From Pseudogulbenkiania subflava DSM 22618 (lineage in GTDB: Bacteria; Pseudomonadota; Gammaproteobacteria; Burkholderiales; Chromobacteriaceae), in NCBI RefSeq assembly GCF_900177275.1, contig NZ_FXAG01000027.1, forward strand, positions 1-55,974: a DNA stretch of 55,974 nucleotides, read 5' to 3'. Below the pieces are notes generated by a model. The model worked only from the letters and a program-made list of their open reading frames with translations, made no database searches and had not been told where the DNA came from. Position numbers and translations under genes: made by a program. Positions 46,583 to 55,974 of the stretch are shown here, piece after piece. How positions within the stretch are numbered: the stretch's first letter is position 1; each line of letters begins with the position of its first letter.

Positions 46583-47442
46583 GCGGTGGTTTGGTGGGAT
46601 CGGGAGGGCTTTTGGAAATGGATTCGGGAAGCAAAAATCACAAATGATTTTAAGATGGCCTTCGCCAATCCGGCAAGCACCGTCGCCGCTGATAGAAATG
46701 CCGTGCATTTTTTCATCATTATTCTGCAACGATGGCGATGCCTGGCGAAATCAGGTTTGAAGGAAATGCAATATGGCGACAGGGGGTTTCTTCAATGACG
46801 TCCCGACGGTGTATTTTCTCGATGAATTGGGGTAATTCAGGTAATCCAGTGCGGCTTCCAAACGATTGGTTTTTTTCCTGCCGGCGATTCACTCGGTGCG
46901 TGCATGGTAAAGGGCTTGTGTTCTGATTTAGCCTGTTGCGGTGCGCTCCATGCGCTGGCGCGGGCGCAACGATGAGCTATGACAGGTATTGCCGGCGTAT
47001 TGCCTGGCACGGCCAGCGCGGCCGGACTGCTGATAACCGTCTGATTGATGTCACACCACTCGCCAAATCCATGGGCAAGCGCTGAAATCCCCGCGTGAAA
47101 TTGAACACGGCTGCACCCCGCCGCCTGAACGAGGCTTGCGGGTGCGGATTGATTCGACGCGCCAATTAATCCGGATAGATCATCGCCGTCCGGCTTTCCG
47201 CATTCTCGAAACATCGATGCTTTTACTCCCAGCGCGATGGAAACCAATCCGTTGACCGCGGCAGGAGCAATAAGCCATTCAATTCCATCAGGACCCGGTC
47301 GCGGCTTACGGCAAGTCAGGTACGCGCGGCAGAACGATTTTGAAGGGCTTTTTGGCTTGTTCGACGGTCATTATTCCTTCCGATTTTACGGCTGGCTTAA
47401 TGGCAGCCTGGACCTGCTGGGTGCCTGAATCGGCGCCCCAAC
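46583..47442. other. 860-bp region without a convincing gene; atypical composition
   Basis: This stretch looks less GC-rich than its neighbours. On the minus strand a GGAAGG site precedes a 21-codon ORF (47367 to about 47302, MTVEQAKKPFKIVLPRVPDL). The adjacent frame is then open from about 47300 to 46837 (GPDGIEWLIAPAAVNG, then VSIALGVKASMFREC), as if one gene had been frameshifted. No family was recognised. It could be a decayed gene, a short regulatory region of ptxS, or chance frames. Confidence 0.4.
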
Positions 47443-47467
47443 AAAAAAATGGCCCCTTGCGGGGCCA
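47443..47467 (-). terminator. Rho-independent terminator of the hutUH operon
   Basis: On the minus strand TGGCCCC-GCAA-GGGGCCA is followed by T7, 46 bp past the hutH stop. Confidence 0.9.
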
Positions 47468-47512
47468 TGTAACGAACCAGACGGTCCAGACAGGAATGAG
47501 ATCAAAGACGAC

Positions 47513-49048
47513 TTACAGCGACGGCAGCAGCCCGTCGATGGCGAAGCGGTTGTAGTCGGCACGCTGGATCAGCGCGGCGGCCTTCTGGATGTCCGGCGCG
47601 AAGTAGCGGTCCTTGTCGTAGAACGGCACTTCGGCGCGCAGCAGGGCCTTGGCGGATTCCAGCTGCTCCGCGGCCTTGTTCGGCGCGCGGAAGTCCACGC
47701 CCTGGCAGGCAGCCAGCAGTTCCACGGCCAGGATACCGGCGGTGTTGTCGGCCATGTCACGCAGGCGGCGGCCGGCGAAGGTGGCCATCGAAACGTGGTC
47801 TTCCTGGTTGGCCGAGGTCGGCAGGCTGTCGACCGAGGCCGGGTGGGCCAGCGACTTGTTTTCGCTGGCCAGCGCGGCGGAAGTCACCTGGGCGATCATG
47901 AAGCCGGAGTTCACCCCGCCGTTGTTGACGAGGAACGGCGGCAGCTTGGACAGGTTGCTGTCGATCAGCAGTGCCATGCGGCGTTCGGACAGCGAGCCGA
48001 TCTCGGCGATGGCCAGCGCCAGGTTGTCGGCGGCGAAGGCCACCGGCTCGGCGTGGAAGTTGCCGCCGGAGATGATGTCGTTGTCGTCGGCGAACACCAG
48101 CGGGTTGTCGGAGACGGCGTTGGCTTCGGTCAGCAGCACTTCGGAGGCCTGGCGGATCTGGGTCAGGCAGGCGCCCATCACTTGCGGCTGGCAGCGCAGG
48201 GAGTACGGGTCCTGCACCTTGCCGCAGTTCTCGTGCGAGTGGGAGATGTCGGAGCTGTCACCCAGCAGCGCGCGGTATTGTGCGGCGGCGTCGATCTGGC
48301 CCTTGTGGCCGCGCACCTGGTGGATACGGTCGTCGAACGGACGGCGGCTGCCCTGAGCGGCTTCCACCGACATGGCACCGGCCACGGAGGCGGCGACGTA
48401 CAGGTCTTCGGCGGCGAACATGCCTTCCAGCGCGAAGGCAGTCGATGCCTGGGTGCCGTTCAGGAGGGCCAGGCCTTCTTTCGGGGCCAGGGTGATCGGC
48501 TCGAGGCCGGCGGCATGCATGGCTTCGCGACCGTGCACGCGCTTGCCGTCGACAAAGGCTTCGCCTTCACCGATCAGCACGGCGCTCATGTGCGACAGCG
48601 GAGCCAGGTCGCCGGAAGCGCCGACCGAGCCCTTCTGCGGGATCACCGGGTAGATGCCCTTGTTGAACAGGGTGATCATCGCTTCCAGCACCAAGCGGCG
48701 GATGCCGGAGAAGCCGCGCGCCAGCGAGTTGATCTTGAGCGCCATCACCAGGCGCACGGTGCTGTCCTTCATCGGCTCGCCGATGCCGGCGGCGTGCGAC
48801 AGCACGATGGAGCGCTGCAGCAGTTCCAGCTCTTCCGGGGCGATCTTGGTGTTGGCCAGCAAGCCGAAACCGGTGTTGATGCCGTACACGGTGCGGTTCT
48901 CGGCCAGCACGCGCGCCACGGTGGCGGCGGAGGCGTCGATGGCAGCGTGGGCGGCCGGGTCCAGCGCCAGCTGCACGGAGGCGTCGCGGGCGATCAGGCG
49001 CAGTTGGGCCAGCGTCAGCTTGCCCGGGGTGATGGTAATGGTGGTCAT
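47513..49048 (-). CDS. hutH: Histidine ammonia-lyase
   Basis: This 511-residue enzyme converts L-histidine to urocanate and ammonia, step 1 of histidine catabolism. The autocatalytic MIO cofactor triad Ala144-Ser145-Gly146 is in [20 protein letters not shown]. Other family blocks are [32 protein letters not shown] and [16 protein letters not shown]. An AAGGAAA site precedes the ATG at 49048; the frame to 49102 runs through repeat sequence. It lies downstream of hutU on the same strand, with 166 bp of repeat-rich spacer. Confidence 0.97.
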   Translation of the reverse strand: MTTITITPGKLTLAQLRLIARDASVQLALDPAAHAAIDASAATVARVLAENRTVYGINTGFGLLANTKIAPEELELLQRSIVLSHAAGIGEPMKDSTVRLVMALKINSLARGFSGIRRLVLEAMITLFNKGIYPVIPQKGSVGASGDLAPLSHMSAVLIGEGEAFVDGKRVHGREAMHAAGLEPITLAPKEGLALLNGTQASTAFALEGMFAAEDLYVAASVAGAMSVEAAQGSRRPFDDRIHQVRGHKGQIDAAAQYRALLGDSSDISHSHENCGKVQDPYSLRCQPQVMGACLTQIRQASEVLLTEANAVSDNPLVFADDNDIISGGNFHAEPVAFAADNLALAIAEIGSLSERRMALLIDSNLSKLPPFLVNNGGVNSGFMIAQVTSAALASENKSLAHPASVDSLPTSANQEDHVSMATFAGRRLRDMADNTAGILAVELLAACQGVDFRAPNKAAEQLESAKALLRAEVPFYDKDRYFAPDIQKAAALIQRADYNRFAIDGLLPSL

Positions 49049-49068
49049 GGGTATTTCCTTGGTAGTCC

Positions 49069-49210
49069 GTAGGGCGGAAGCCCCGTTGGGGCGTTCCGCC
49101 ACGCAGTCTGGTAGGGCGGCCGACGTTGGCCGTAGGCCACGGATGGCGGATCGCCCCTCACTCCCTCGCGACGCTTCGCTTGCCTCGCTCGGTCAGGGCA
49201 TCCGCCCTAC
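49069..49210. repeat. REP-like palindromes in the hutU-hutH spacer
   Basis: GTAGGGCGGAAGCCCC…GGGGCGTTCCGCC folds at 49069-49100. Next, GTAGGGCGG (49111-49119) and its complement CCGCCCTAC (49202-49210) enclose a 100-bp fold-back. The same unit flanks the end of hutI (51657-51760). Such intercistronic repeats often protect upstream mRNA from 3' exonucleases. Confidence 0.75.
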
Positions 49211-49214
49211 ACAT

Positions 49215-50885
<1,671 letters not shown>

Positions 50886-50913
50886 GGTGGGGACTCCTCC
50901 TAGTGGCCTGTTA

Positions 50914-51180
50914 GGGCGTGTTTACAGTCGTTTTATCCGCTGCGCTGACTCGACAAAGGGTCAGATGCCAGGCGGAAGGTGCAGGCCTTGGTGGTTCCAA
51001 GGCCCAACCTGACAACGCCGCAGATGGCCTTTTGTCGAGCCAGCCCTGCGGGGCCGGACGTTGCCGGCGCATCGCGGCATTGCTCGTCCCTGGCAGTGAA
51101 TGACACTGCGGCGGAACTCGCGCTTTGCGCTGCATCCGGCAACGTTCGGCCGCAGCGATAAAACGACTGTAAACACGCCC
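50914..51180. mobile_element. MITE-like element, family 3, in the hutU leader
   Basis: This 267-bp element has perfect long terminal inverted repeats beginning GGGCGTGTTTACAGTCGT and continuing TTTAT (23 bp), extended by CGCTGCG after a 1-nt offset. The flanks are TTA left and TGA right, both of the form TNA. The interior has a second inverted pair (CTCGACAAA … TTTTGTCGAG) but no transposase frame. It lies between hutU and its upstream operators, so hutUH transcripts read through it. Confidence 0.85.
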
Positions 51181-51288
51181 TGAGGCAGGCGCGGTATGAA
51201 ACGGGTCGGTGCCCATCGCAGGTGGAGCCGGTTCCGGCTTCCGCTGGAGCAGTCTTTCGCTGCGCCAGGCCGATCCTGCGATCGGCAA

Positions 51289-51340
51289 ATGTCTATACAA
51301 GTGAACCCAGTGTAGCGAGATCATATTGTCTATACAAGTG
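51289..51340. promoter_or_regulatory. Two HutC-like operators upstream of hutU
   Basis: ATGTCTATACAAGTG (51289-51303) and TTGTCTATACAAGTG (51326-51340) are direct copies 37 bp apart. The near-palindrome TTGTMTAKACAA matches the TGTATATACA-type site bound by HutC, the GntR-family urocanate-responsive repressor. hutC itself is not in the window. Confidence 0.75.
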
Positions 51341-51656
51341 GAAAATCGCGATTTCGGCGAAAAATGTTGCCGGAACCCGACAGCCCTCGTCGCCATCTGC
51401 CGCCAAGCCAGGCGTGGCGCGGGTTACGGTGTGTCGTGGCAAGGCGCCGGCACGGCGTATCGAGGCGGGAAAAGGGACAACAGCGACGCCTCACGAGGCG
51501 GGAAACATGTGGTTGGGTCGCGGTTCAGCTGCGTAGAGAGGAGTGAAAGGCGGCACGGAAACTGGAAGGGATGGCAAGGCCGGGGATGGGGACGATTGGG
51601 TGAGGGGGTAGCGCACTGCGCGGCGTGGCGACGGTGGCCGCCGGGGGCCTGCCCCG
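51341..51656. other. Intergenic region with no recognised gene
   Basis: GC-rich sequence between the HutC-like sites and the hutI 3' repeats. Short open frames on both strands lack ribosome sites and family similarity. Nothing further is seen. Confidence 0.5.
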
Positions 51657-51760
51657 GTAGGGCGGAAGCCCCTACGGGGCGTTCCGCCGCACACGCCATC
51701 TCGGCTGATCGGCGCCTCGGCAAGCCATGGCGGAACGCCCCGAAGGGGCTTCCGCCCTAC
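51657..51760. repeat. REP-like palindrome pair overlapping the hutI stop
   Basis: GTAGGGCGGAAGCCCC…CCGCC (51657-51688) and its inverted copy GGCGGAACGCCCC…CCGCCCTAC (51729-51760) form a large fold-back. The TAG stop of hutI (51759-51757) is part of the second unit's conserved GTAGGGCGG end. Confidence 0.8.
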
Positions 51761-53004
51761 TCGTTCGACTCGTGCTGGATCACGCCGCGGAACACGCGCA
51801 GTTGCAGCGGGTTGGTGCCGAGGCCGTAGACGATCTCGGCCGGGTGTTCGATGTCCCACAGCAGCAGGTCGGCGACGCAGCCTTCGGCCAACCTGCCGTG
51901 CGTCGCGCCCCGCCCCAGCGCCTGCGCGGCGTGGCGGGTGGCGCCGGCGAGCGCCTCTTCCGGGGTCAGGCCGAACAGCACGCAGGCCTGGTTCAGCGCC
52001 AGCCGCAGCGAGGCGAACGGGCTGGTGCCGGGGTTGAGGTCGGTGGACACCGCCATCGGCACGCCGGCGGCGCGCAGCCTGGCCACCGGCGGCTGCTGCG
52101 TCTCGCGCAGGAAGTAGTAAGCACCCGGCAGCAGCACCGCCACGGTGCCGGCGGCCTTGAGCGCGTCCACCCCGGCATCGTCGAGGTATTCGATGTGGTC
52201 GGCGGACAGCCCGTGGTATTCCGCCACCAGCGCCGCGCCGTGCAGGTTGGAGAGCTGCTCGACGTGGCCCTTCACCTTGAGGCCGTGCTGCCGCGCGGCG
52301 TCGAACACGCGCCGGGCCTGCGCCGGGCTGAAGCCGACGCCCTCGCAGAACACGTCGACCGCTTCGGCCAACCCTTGCCGTGCCGCCGCCGGCAGGATCA
52401 CGTTCACCACGTGCTCGATATAGCCGTCGGCGTCGCCGGCGAACTCCGGCGGCACGGCGTGCGCCGCCAGCAGGGTCGGCGCCACCTCGACCGGCAGCCC
52501 CGCCGCCAACCGGCGCGCCGCCCCGAGCTGCTTCAGCTCGTCCTCCAGCGTCAGGCCGTAACCCGACTTGATCTCGACCGTGGTCACCCCCTCCCGCATC
52601 AGCGCCTTCAGGCGCGGCAGGCTCAAATCCGCCAGCGCCTCCTCGTCCAGCGCGCGCGTGGCGCGCACCGTGGAGACGATGCCGCCGCCCTCGGCGGCGA
52701 TCTGCTGGTAGGGCACGCCGGTGAGGCGCTTTTCCCACTCGGCGGCGCGGTTGCCGCCGTACACCAGGTGGGTGTGGCAGTCGATCAACCCCGGCGTCAG
52801 CCAGCGCCCCGCGCCGTCGATCACCTCGCCGGCAAAGGCAGCCAGGTCGATCCCGGCCTGCGGCACGATGGCGGCGATGCGGCCGTCGCGCACCAACAGG
52901 GCGTGCGCCTCCAGCGCGCCATAGGGCGCCGCGTGTTGCGGGTCGAGGGTGGCCAGGCGGACGTTGATCCACAGGCTGTCACCGTACAGAGGGGTGCGGG
53001 TCAT
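51757..53004 (-). CDS. hutI: Imidazolonepropionase
   Basis: This 415-residue amidohydrolase opens the imidazolone ring to N-formimino-L-glutamate, step 3 of histidine breakdown. Metal and catalytic motifs are LTPGLIDCHTHLVYGGNRAA, TTVEIKSGYGLTLEDEL, VDVFCEGVGFSPAQARRVFD, KGHVEQLSNLHGAALVAEY and STDLNPGTSPFASL. The ATG at 53004 has a GGAG site; an upstream in-frame ATG at 53034 lies in a HutC-like operator. It is transcribed separately from hutUH. hutG and hutF are not in the window. Confidence 0.96.
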   Translation of the reverse strand: MTRTPLYGDSLWINVRLATLDPQHAAPYGALEAHALLVRDGRIAAIVPQAGIDLAAFAGEVIDGAGRWLTPGLIDCHTHLVYGGNRAAEWEKRLTGVPYQQIAAEGGGIVSTVRATRALDEEALADLSLPRLKALMREGVTTVEIKSGYGLTLEDELKQLGAARRLAAGLPVEVAPTLLAAHAVPPEFAGDADGYIEHVVNVILPAAARQGLAEAVDVFCEGVGFSPAQARRVFDAARQHGLKVKGHVEQLSNLHGAALVAEYHGLSADHIEYLDDAGVDALKAAGTVAVLLPGAYYFLRETQQPPVARLRAAGVPMAVSTDLNPGTSPFASLRLALNQACVLFGLTPEEALAGATRHAAQALGRGATHGRLAEGCVADLLLWDIEHPAEIVYGLGTNPLQLRVFRGVIQHESNE

Positions 53005-53022
53005 GGTGAAAGGCTCCGATAG

Positions 53023-53035
53023 TTGTATATACATT
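53023..53035. promoter_or_regulatory. HutC-like operator at hutI
   Basis: TTGTATATACATT is centred about 25 bp upstream of the hutI start and carries the exact TGTATATACA core of HutC sites. Confidence 0.75.
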
Positions 53036-53148
53036 CAACCACAGCAGTGCCTCATGTCAAGTTCCATAAGGTCGACGGACCCCGCTGGCGGCAGCGCCCC
53101 ATGCCGCTCTTCCCAAGCGCCGTGGACCTGGCGGTGGCGATCAAAACT

Positions 53149-53163
53149 ATGTCTATACAATAT
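53149..53163. promoter_or_regulatory. HutC-like operator between hutI and hisJ
   Basis: ATGTCTATACAATAT matches the sites upstream of hutU (TGTCTATACAA). It lies just downstream of a small minus-strand ORF and 145 bp upstream of hutI. Confidence 0.65.
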
Positions 53164-53167
53164 TTAG

Positions 53168-53386
53168 CTACCCTGGCGCTGGCACCCGGCCGCTCTGTCG
53201 TAGATAAGCCACAAATGGACGCGTGATTTTCACCGCCGCGACAGGCACAGCGGAGTCACCCACGCCGAACCATGGCGAAAAATAAACTAAATAGCTGATA
53301 CACAAAAGAAATACAGCAATTAACAGCGATGCCGTATGAATTTTTCGCTCATCTTCAGGCTGGCGCCAACGGTAATCAGTGCGCAT
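53168..53386 (-). CDS. Possible small single-pass membrane protein
   Basis: This 72-residue ORF, MRTDYRWRQPEDERKIHTAS…, has a charged N-terminus, one hydrophobic segment (LLIAVFLLCISYLVYF) and a short basic tail. A G-rich AAGGCGGGGGCGAA precedes the ATG at 53386. It sits between two HutC-like operators (53149 and 53454), so it may be part of the histidine regulon. I do not recognise a family, and it may be spurious. Confidence 0.4.
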   Translation of the reverse strand: MRTDYRWRQPEDERKIHTASLLIAVFLLCISYLVYFSPWFGVGDSAVPVAAVKITRPFVAYLRQSGRVPAPG

Positions 53387-53453
53387 TTCGCCCCCGCCTT
53401 GAGCGTTGCCGCCGTAAAAAAGCGATTGCACCGCGCCCGCTTCGCTCTTAGAT

Positions 53454-53467
53454 TTGTCTATACATCT
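53454..53467. promoter_or_regulatory. HutC-like operator upstream of hisJ
   Basis: TTGTCTATACATCT lies 125 bp before the hisJ ATG. It shares TGTCTATACA with the other sites, tying the transporter to histidine catabolism. Confidence 0.65.
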
Positions 53468-53591
53468 GACCGATCCAACGCAAGAGTGGCGGCATGATGG
53501 CCCGCCGCGCGGCACGCGCCGGATGGCCTTATCCCGGCCCAGGCCGCCCGCCTGAGCCCATTGCACTCAGCTGTCTACGGAGACATAGCCC

Positions 53592-54362
53592 ATGAAGAAA
53601 CTCACCCTCGCCGTTTGCCTCGCCCTGGCCTCCAGCGGCGTGTTCGCCAAGGACTGGAAGGTCATCCGCTTCGGCGTCGACGCCAGTTACGCCCCGTTCG
53701 AATCGAAGGCCGCCGACGGCAAGCTGGTCGGCTTCGACGTCGACCTGGGCAACGCCATCTGCGAGAAACTGAAAGCCAAATGCGTGTGGGTCGAGAACGA
53801 CTTCGACGGCATGATCCCGGCGCTCAAGGCCAAGAAGTTCGACGGCATCCTGTCGGCGCTGTCGGTGACTGAGAAACGCGCCGAGCAGATCGCCTTCTCC
53901 GACAAGATGTACAACTCGCCGGTGCGCATGATCGCCAAGAAGGGCGCGCCGCTGCAGCCGACCCCGGAATCGCTGCGCGGCAAGCGCATCGGCGTCGAGC
54001 AGGGCTCGACCCAGGAAGCCTACGCCAAGGCGCACTGGGAGCCCAAGGGCGTGAACGTGGTGCCGTACCAGAACCAGGACCTGGTGCTGTCCGACCTGGT
54101 GTCGGGCCGCCTCGACGCTTCGCTGCAGGACGCGGTGCAGGCCGACGTCGGCTTCCTGAGAACCGCGCGCGGCAACGGCTTCGCCTTCGCCGGGCCGGAA
54201 GTGAACGACGCCAAGATCCTCGGCACCGGCACCGCGATCGGCATGCGCAAGGACGATGCCGACCTGCGCCAGCAGATCAACCAGGCACTTGCCGCGATCC
54301 ACCAGGACGGCACCTACCAGCGCCTGGCCAAGAAGTACTTCTCCTTCGACATCTATCACTGA
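53592..54362 (+). CDS. hisJ: Histidine/basic amino acid ABC transporter binding protein
   Basis: This 256-residue periplasmic protein of the HisJ/ArgT (SBP_bac_3) family has a signal peptide MKKLTLAVCLALASSGVFA cut before KDWKVIRFG. The ligand region includes DASYAPFESKAADGKLVGFD, DWDG-like NDFDGMIPALKAKKFDGILS and GKRIGVEQGSTQEAYA. The family binds histidine, lysine, arginine or ornithine; HutC-like operators upstream and the adjacent hut genes favour histidine. GGAG precedes the ATG. Confidence 0.88.
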   Translation: MKKLTLAVCLALASSGVFAKDWKVIRFGVDASYAPFESKAADGKLVGFDVDLGNAICEKLKAKCVWVENDFDGMIPALKAKKFDGILSALSVTEKRAEQIAFSDKMYNSPVRMIAKKGAPLQPTPESLRGKRIGVEQGSTQEAYAKAHWEPKGVNVVPYQNQDLVLSDLVSGRLDASLQDAVQADVGFLRTARGNGFAFAGPEVNDAKILGTGTAIGMRKDDADLRQQINQALAAIHQDGTYQRLAKKYFSFDIYH

Positions 54363-54385
54363 GCGGTTCCAAGCGGCTGCCGGTG

Positions 54386-54453
54386 CGGCCCCGCTCCACA
54401 CGGGCGGGGCCGATCGACCCGGGCAGGGGCGCCATCGCGCCCGTGCCCGGGGT
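54386..54453 (+). other. Two GC hairpins in the hisJ-hisQ gap
   Basis: CGGCCCCGC (54386-54394) pairs with GCGGGGCCG (54404-54412). A second, longer stem runs from GACCC (54416) to GGGTC (54453). No U-tract follows. As in enteric hisJ-hisQ gaps, they may keep binding-protein mRNA in excess over permease mRNA. Confidence 0.6.
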
Positions 54454-54535
54454 CGTGCCATTGCGGCGTGACGAAAACCACGGCGGATGGGCGGCTGCGG
54501 CCGCGCCATCGGTAACCCAAGTTAAGGAGTAAGCT

Positions 54536-55225
54536 ATGCTGCTGCAAGGCTTTGGCCCGCTGATTGCGAGCGGCACCTGGATGACGATCAAGCTGGCGCT
54601 GTTGTCGATGCTGGCGTCGGTGCTGATCGGACTCATCGGCGCCAGTTCCAAGTTGTCCGGCAGCCGCCTGTTGCGCGGCCTTGCCACCGGCTACACCACG
54701 CTGATCCGCAGCGTGCCCGACCTGGTCATCATGCTGCTGCTGTTCTACAGCCTGCAGATGCTGCTCAACCAGGCCACCGAGTGGGCCGGCGTCGAGCAGA
54801 TCGACATCGATCCCTTCCTCGCCGGGGTGGTGACGCTGGGCTTCATCTACGGCGCCTATTTCACCGAGACCTTCCGTGGCGCCTTCCAGGCCGTGCCGCG
54901 CGGCCAGCTCGAGGCCGCCTCCGCCTACGGCATGAAGCCGTGGCAGGTGTTCCGCCGCGTGCTGTTCCCGCAGATGATGCGCTTCGCGCTGCCGGGCATC
55001 GGCAACAACTGGCAGGTGATGATCAAGGCCACCGCCCTGGTGTCCATCATCGGACTGGCCGACATCGTCAAGGCGACCCAGGACGCCGGCAAGAGCTCGA
55101 TGAAACTGTTCTACTTCAGCATCGTAGGCGGGCTGATCTACCTCGCCATCACCACGGTATCGAACGGCGCCCTGCTCTGGCTGGAGCGCCGCTACTCGGT
55201 CGGCGTCAGAAAGGCCGCGCTATGA
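54536..55225 (+). CDS. hisQ: Histidine-type ABC transporter permease HisQ
   Basis: This 229-residue inner-membrane permease of the HisMQ family has SGTWMTIKLALLSMLASVLI, the TTLIRSVPDLVIMLLLFYSL block and the cytoplasmic coupling loop EAASAYGMKPWQVFRRVLFP. AAGGAG lies before the ATG at 54536. Its stop overlaps the hisM start (ATGA), indicating coupled synthesis of the two half-channels. Confidence 0.9.
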   Translation: MLLQGFGPLIASGTWMTIKLALLSMLASVLIGLIGASSKLSGSRLLRGLATGYTTLIRSVPDLVIMLLLFYSLQMLLNQATEWAGVEQIDIDPFLAGVVTLGFIYGAYFTETFRGAFQAVPRGQLEAASAYGMKPWQVFRRVLFPQMMRFALPGIGNNWQVMIKATALVSIIGLADIVKATQDAGKSSMKLFYFSIVGGLIYLAITTVSNGALLWLERRYSVGVRKAAL

Positions 55226-55935
55226 ACGAGATCCTGCAGCAATACTGGCAAGCCTATCTGTGGAGCGACGGCTACCACCTGTCCGGCGTCGCCATGACCC
55301 TGTGGCTGCTGGTGGCCTCGATCGGCATCGGCTTCGTGCTGGCGGTGCCGCTGGCGGTGGCGCGCGTGTCGCCCAACCCGCTGATCCGCGGCCCGGTGTG
55401 GTTCTACACCTACGTGTTCCGCGGCACGCCGCTCTACATCCAGCTCCTGGTGTTCTACACCGGCATCTACAGCATCGAGTCGGTGCGCGCCCAGCCGCTG
55501 CTGGACGCCTTCTTCCGCGAAGGCATCAACTGCACGCTGCTGGCGTTCGCGCTCAACACCTGCGCCTACACCGTGGAAATCTTCGCCGGCGCGATCCGCG
55601 CCACGCCGTACGGCGAGATCGAGGCGGCGCGCGCCTACGGCATGTCGAGCTTCACGCTGTACCGCCGCGTCATCCTGCCCTCGGCGCTGCGCCGCGCGCT
55701 GCCGTACTACAGCAACGAGGTGATCCTGATGCTGCATTCCACCACGCTGGCGTTCACCGCCACGGTGCCGGACATCCTCAAAGTGGCGCGCGACGTCAAC
55801 TCCGCCACCTACGCCTCGTTCGAGGCCTTCGGCATCGCCGGCGCGCTGTACGCCGTGATCGTGTTCGCGCTGGTCTGGCTGTTCCGCCGCGGCGAGCAGC
55901 GCTGGCTCGCCTTCCTCAAGCCGCAGGCGCATTGA
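55222..55935 (+). CDS. hisM: Histidine-type ABC transporter permease HisM
   Basis: This 237-residue partner of HisQ has YVFRGTPLYIQLLVFYTGIY, the coupling loop EIEAARAYGMSSFTLYRRVI and LHSTTLAFTATVPDILKVAR, all typical of HisM/ArtM. It overlaps the hisQ stop by 4 bp; the frame is open upstream inside hisQ but that part is a shadow. It is followed after 24 bp by the start of another gene, presumably the ATPase. Confidence 0.9.
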   Translation: MNEILQQYWQAYLWSDGYHLSGVAMTLWLLVASIGIGFVLAVPLAVARVSPNPLIRGPVWFYTYVFRGTPLYIQLLVFYTGIYSIESVRAQPLLDAFFREGINCTLLAFALNTCAYTVEIFAGAIRATPYGEIEAARAYGMSSFTLYRRVILPSALRRALPYYSNEVILMLHSTTLAFTATVPDILKVARDVNSATYASFEAFGIAGALYAVIVFALVWLFRRGEQRWLAFLKPQAH

Positions 55936-55959
55936 TTCGCCGTATTGGGAGAGATTGAA

Positions 55960-55974
55960 ATGTACAAACTGACC
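55960..55974 (+). CDS. hisP: Start of next gene, presumably hisP ATPase (partial)
   Basis: An ATG at 55960 with GGGAGA 8 nt upstream begins MYKLT and runs off the right edge. The position after hisJQM predicts the ATP-binding subunit; five codons cannot prove it. Confidence 0.5.

Noticed and set aside
46732-46926. 64-codon plus-strand ORF upstream of ptxS
   Set aside because: No ribosome site, no recognisable protein pattern.

Overview
The window looks like the chromosome of a GC-rich betaproteobacterium, most likely Neisseriales (Chromobacteriaceae-like). The left edge carries the 5' end of a 16S rRNA gene of betaproteobacterial type, and HslV has the betaproteobacterial short propeptide. 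The gene mix is that of a free-living, metabolically flexible bacterium: 2-ketogluconate, histidine and alpha-glucoside use, chemotaxis and iron uptake. No prophage, CRISPR array, tRNA or intact transposase gene was recognised.

Layout. 1-485: 16S start, leader with boxA, a strong rrn promoter and a terminator, all on the minus strand. 486-2926 (minus): hslVU heat-shock protease with a candidate sigma-32 promoter and 5'UTR hairpin, plus a small YdcH-like protein. 3034-4841: Fur-box-controlled tonB-exbB-exbD. 4908-6021: a small orphan gene and a poorly coding region. 6022-7632: a chemoreceptor. 7778-15402: a tightly overlapping six-gene cluster (four glycosyltransferase-like proteins, a deacetylase-like protein, a MscS-type channel). 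15406-18733: an AcoR-like sigma-54 activator divergent from an iron-dependent alcohol dehydrogenase that has a sigma-54 promoter. 19120-25431: a conserved small protein, an aminopeptidase P, a BenE transporter, a MocR regulator and a FAD oxidoreductase. 25509-36506: a two-component system, an aglEFGAK-like alpha-glucoside uptake and hydrolysis operon, and a porin. 36940-40831: a small secreted protein, a divergent class A PBP and a DUF1059 protein. 41135-46582 (minus): a 2-ketogluconate operon (ptxS, a fused kguE-kguK, kguT, kguD) with palindromic LacI-type operators. 47513-55974: histidine utilisation (hutH, hutU, hutI) and a histidine-type ABC transporter (hisJQM and the start of hisP), linked by five repeats resembling HutC operators.

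The most unusual signal is a set of small non-coding inverted-repeat elements (about 140-270 bp, MITE-like). Several sit exactly at stop codons. The flanking 3-bp target duplications are often TAA or TGA, so the stop codon itself is the duplicated target. Insertion leaves the protein intact and places the element between the gene and its terminator or the next gene. A second candidate for an undescribed system is the glycosyltransferase, deacetylase-like and MscS cluster, which has no polymerase or flippase beside it. A third is the KguE-KguK fusion protein.
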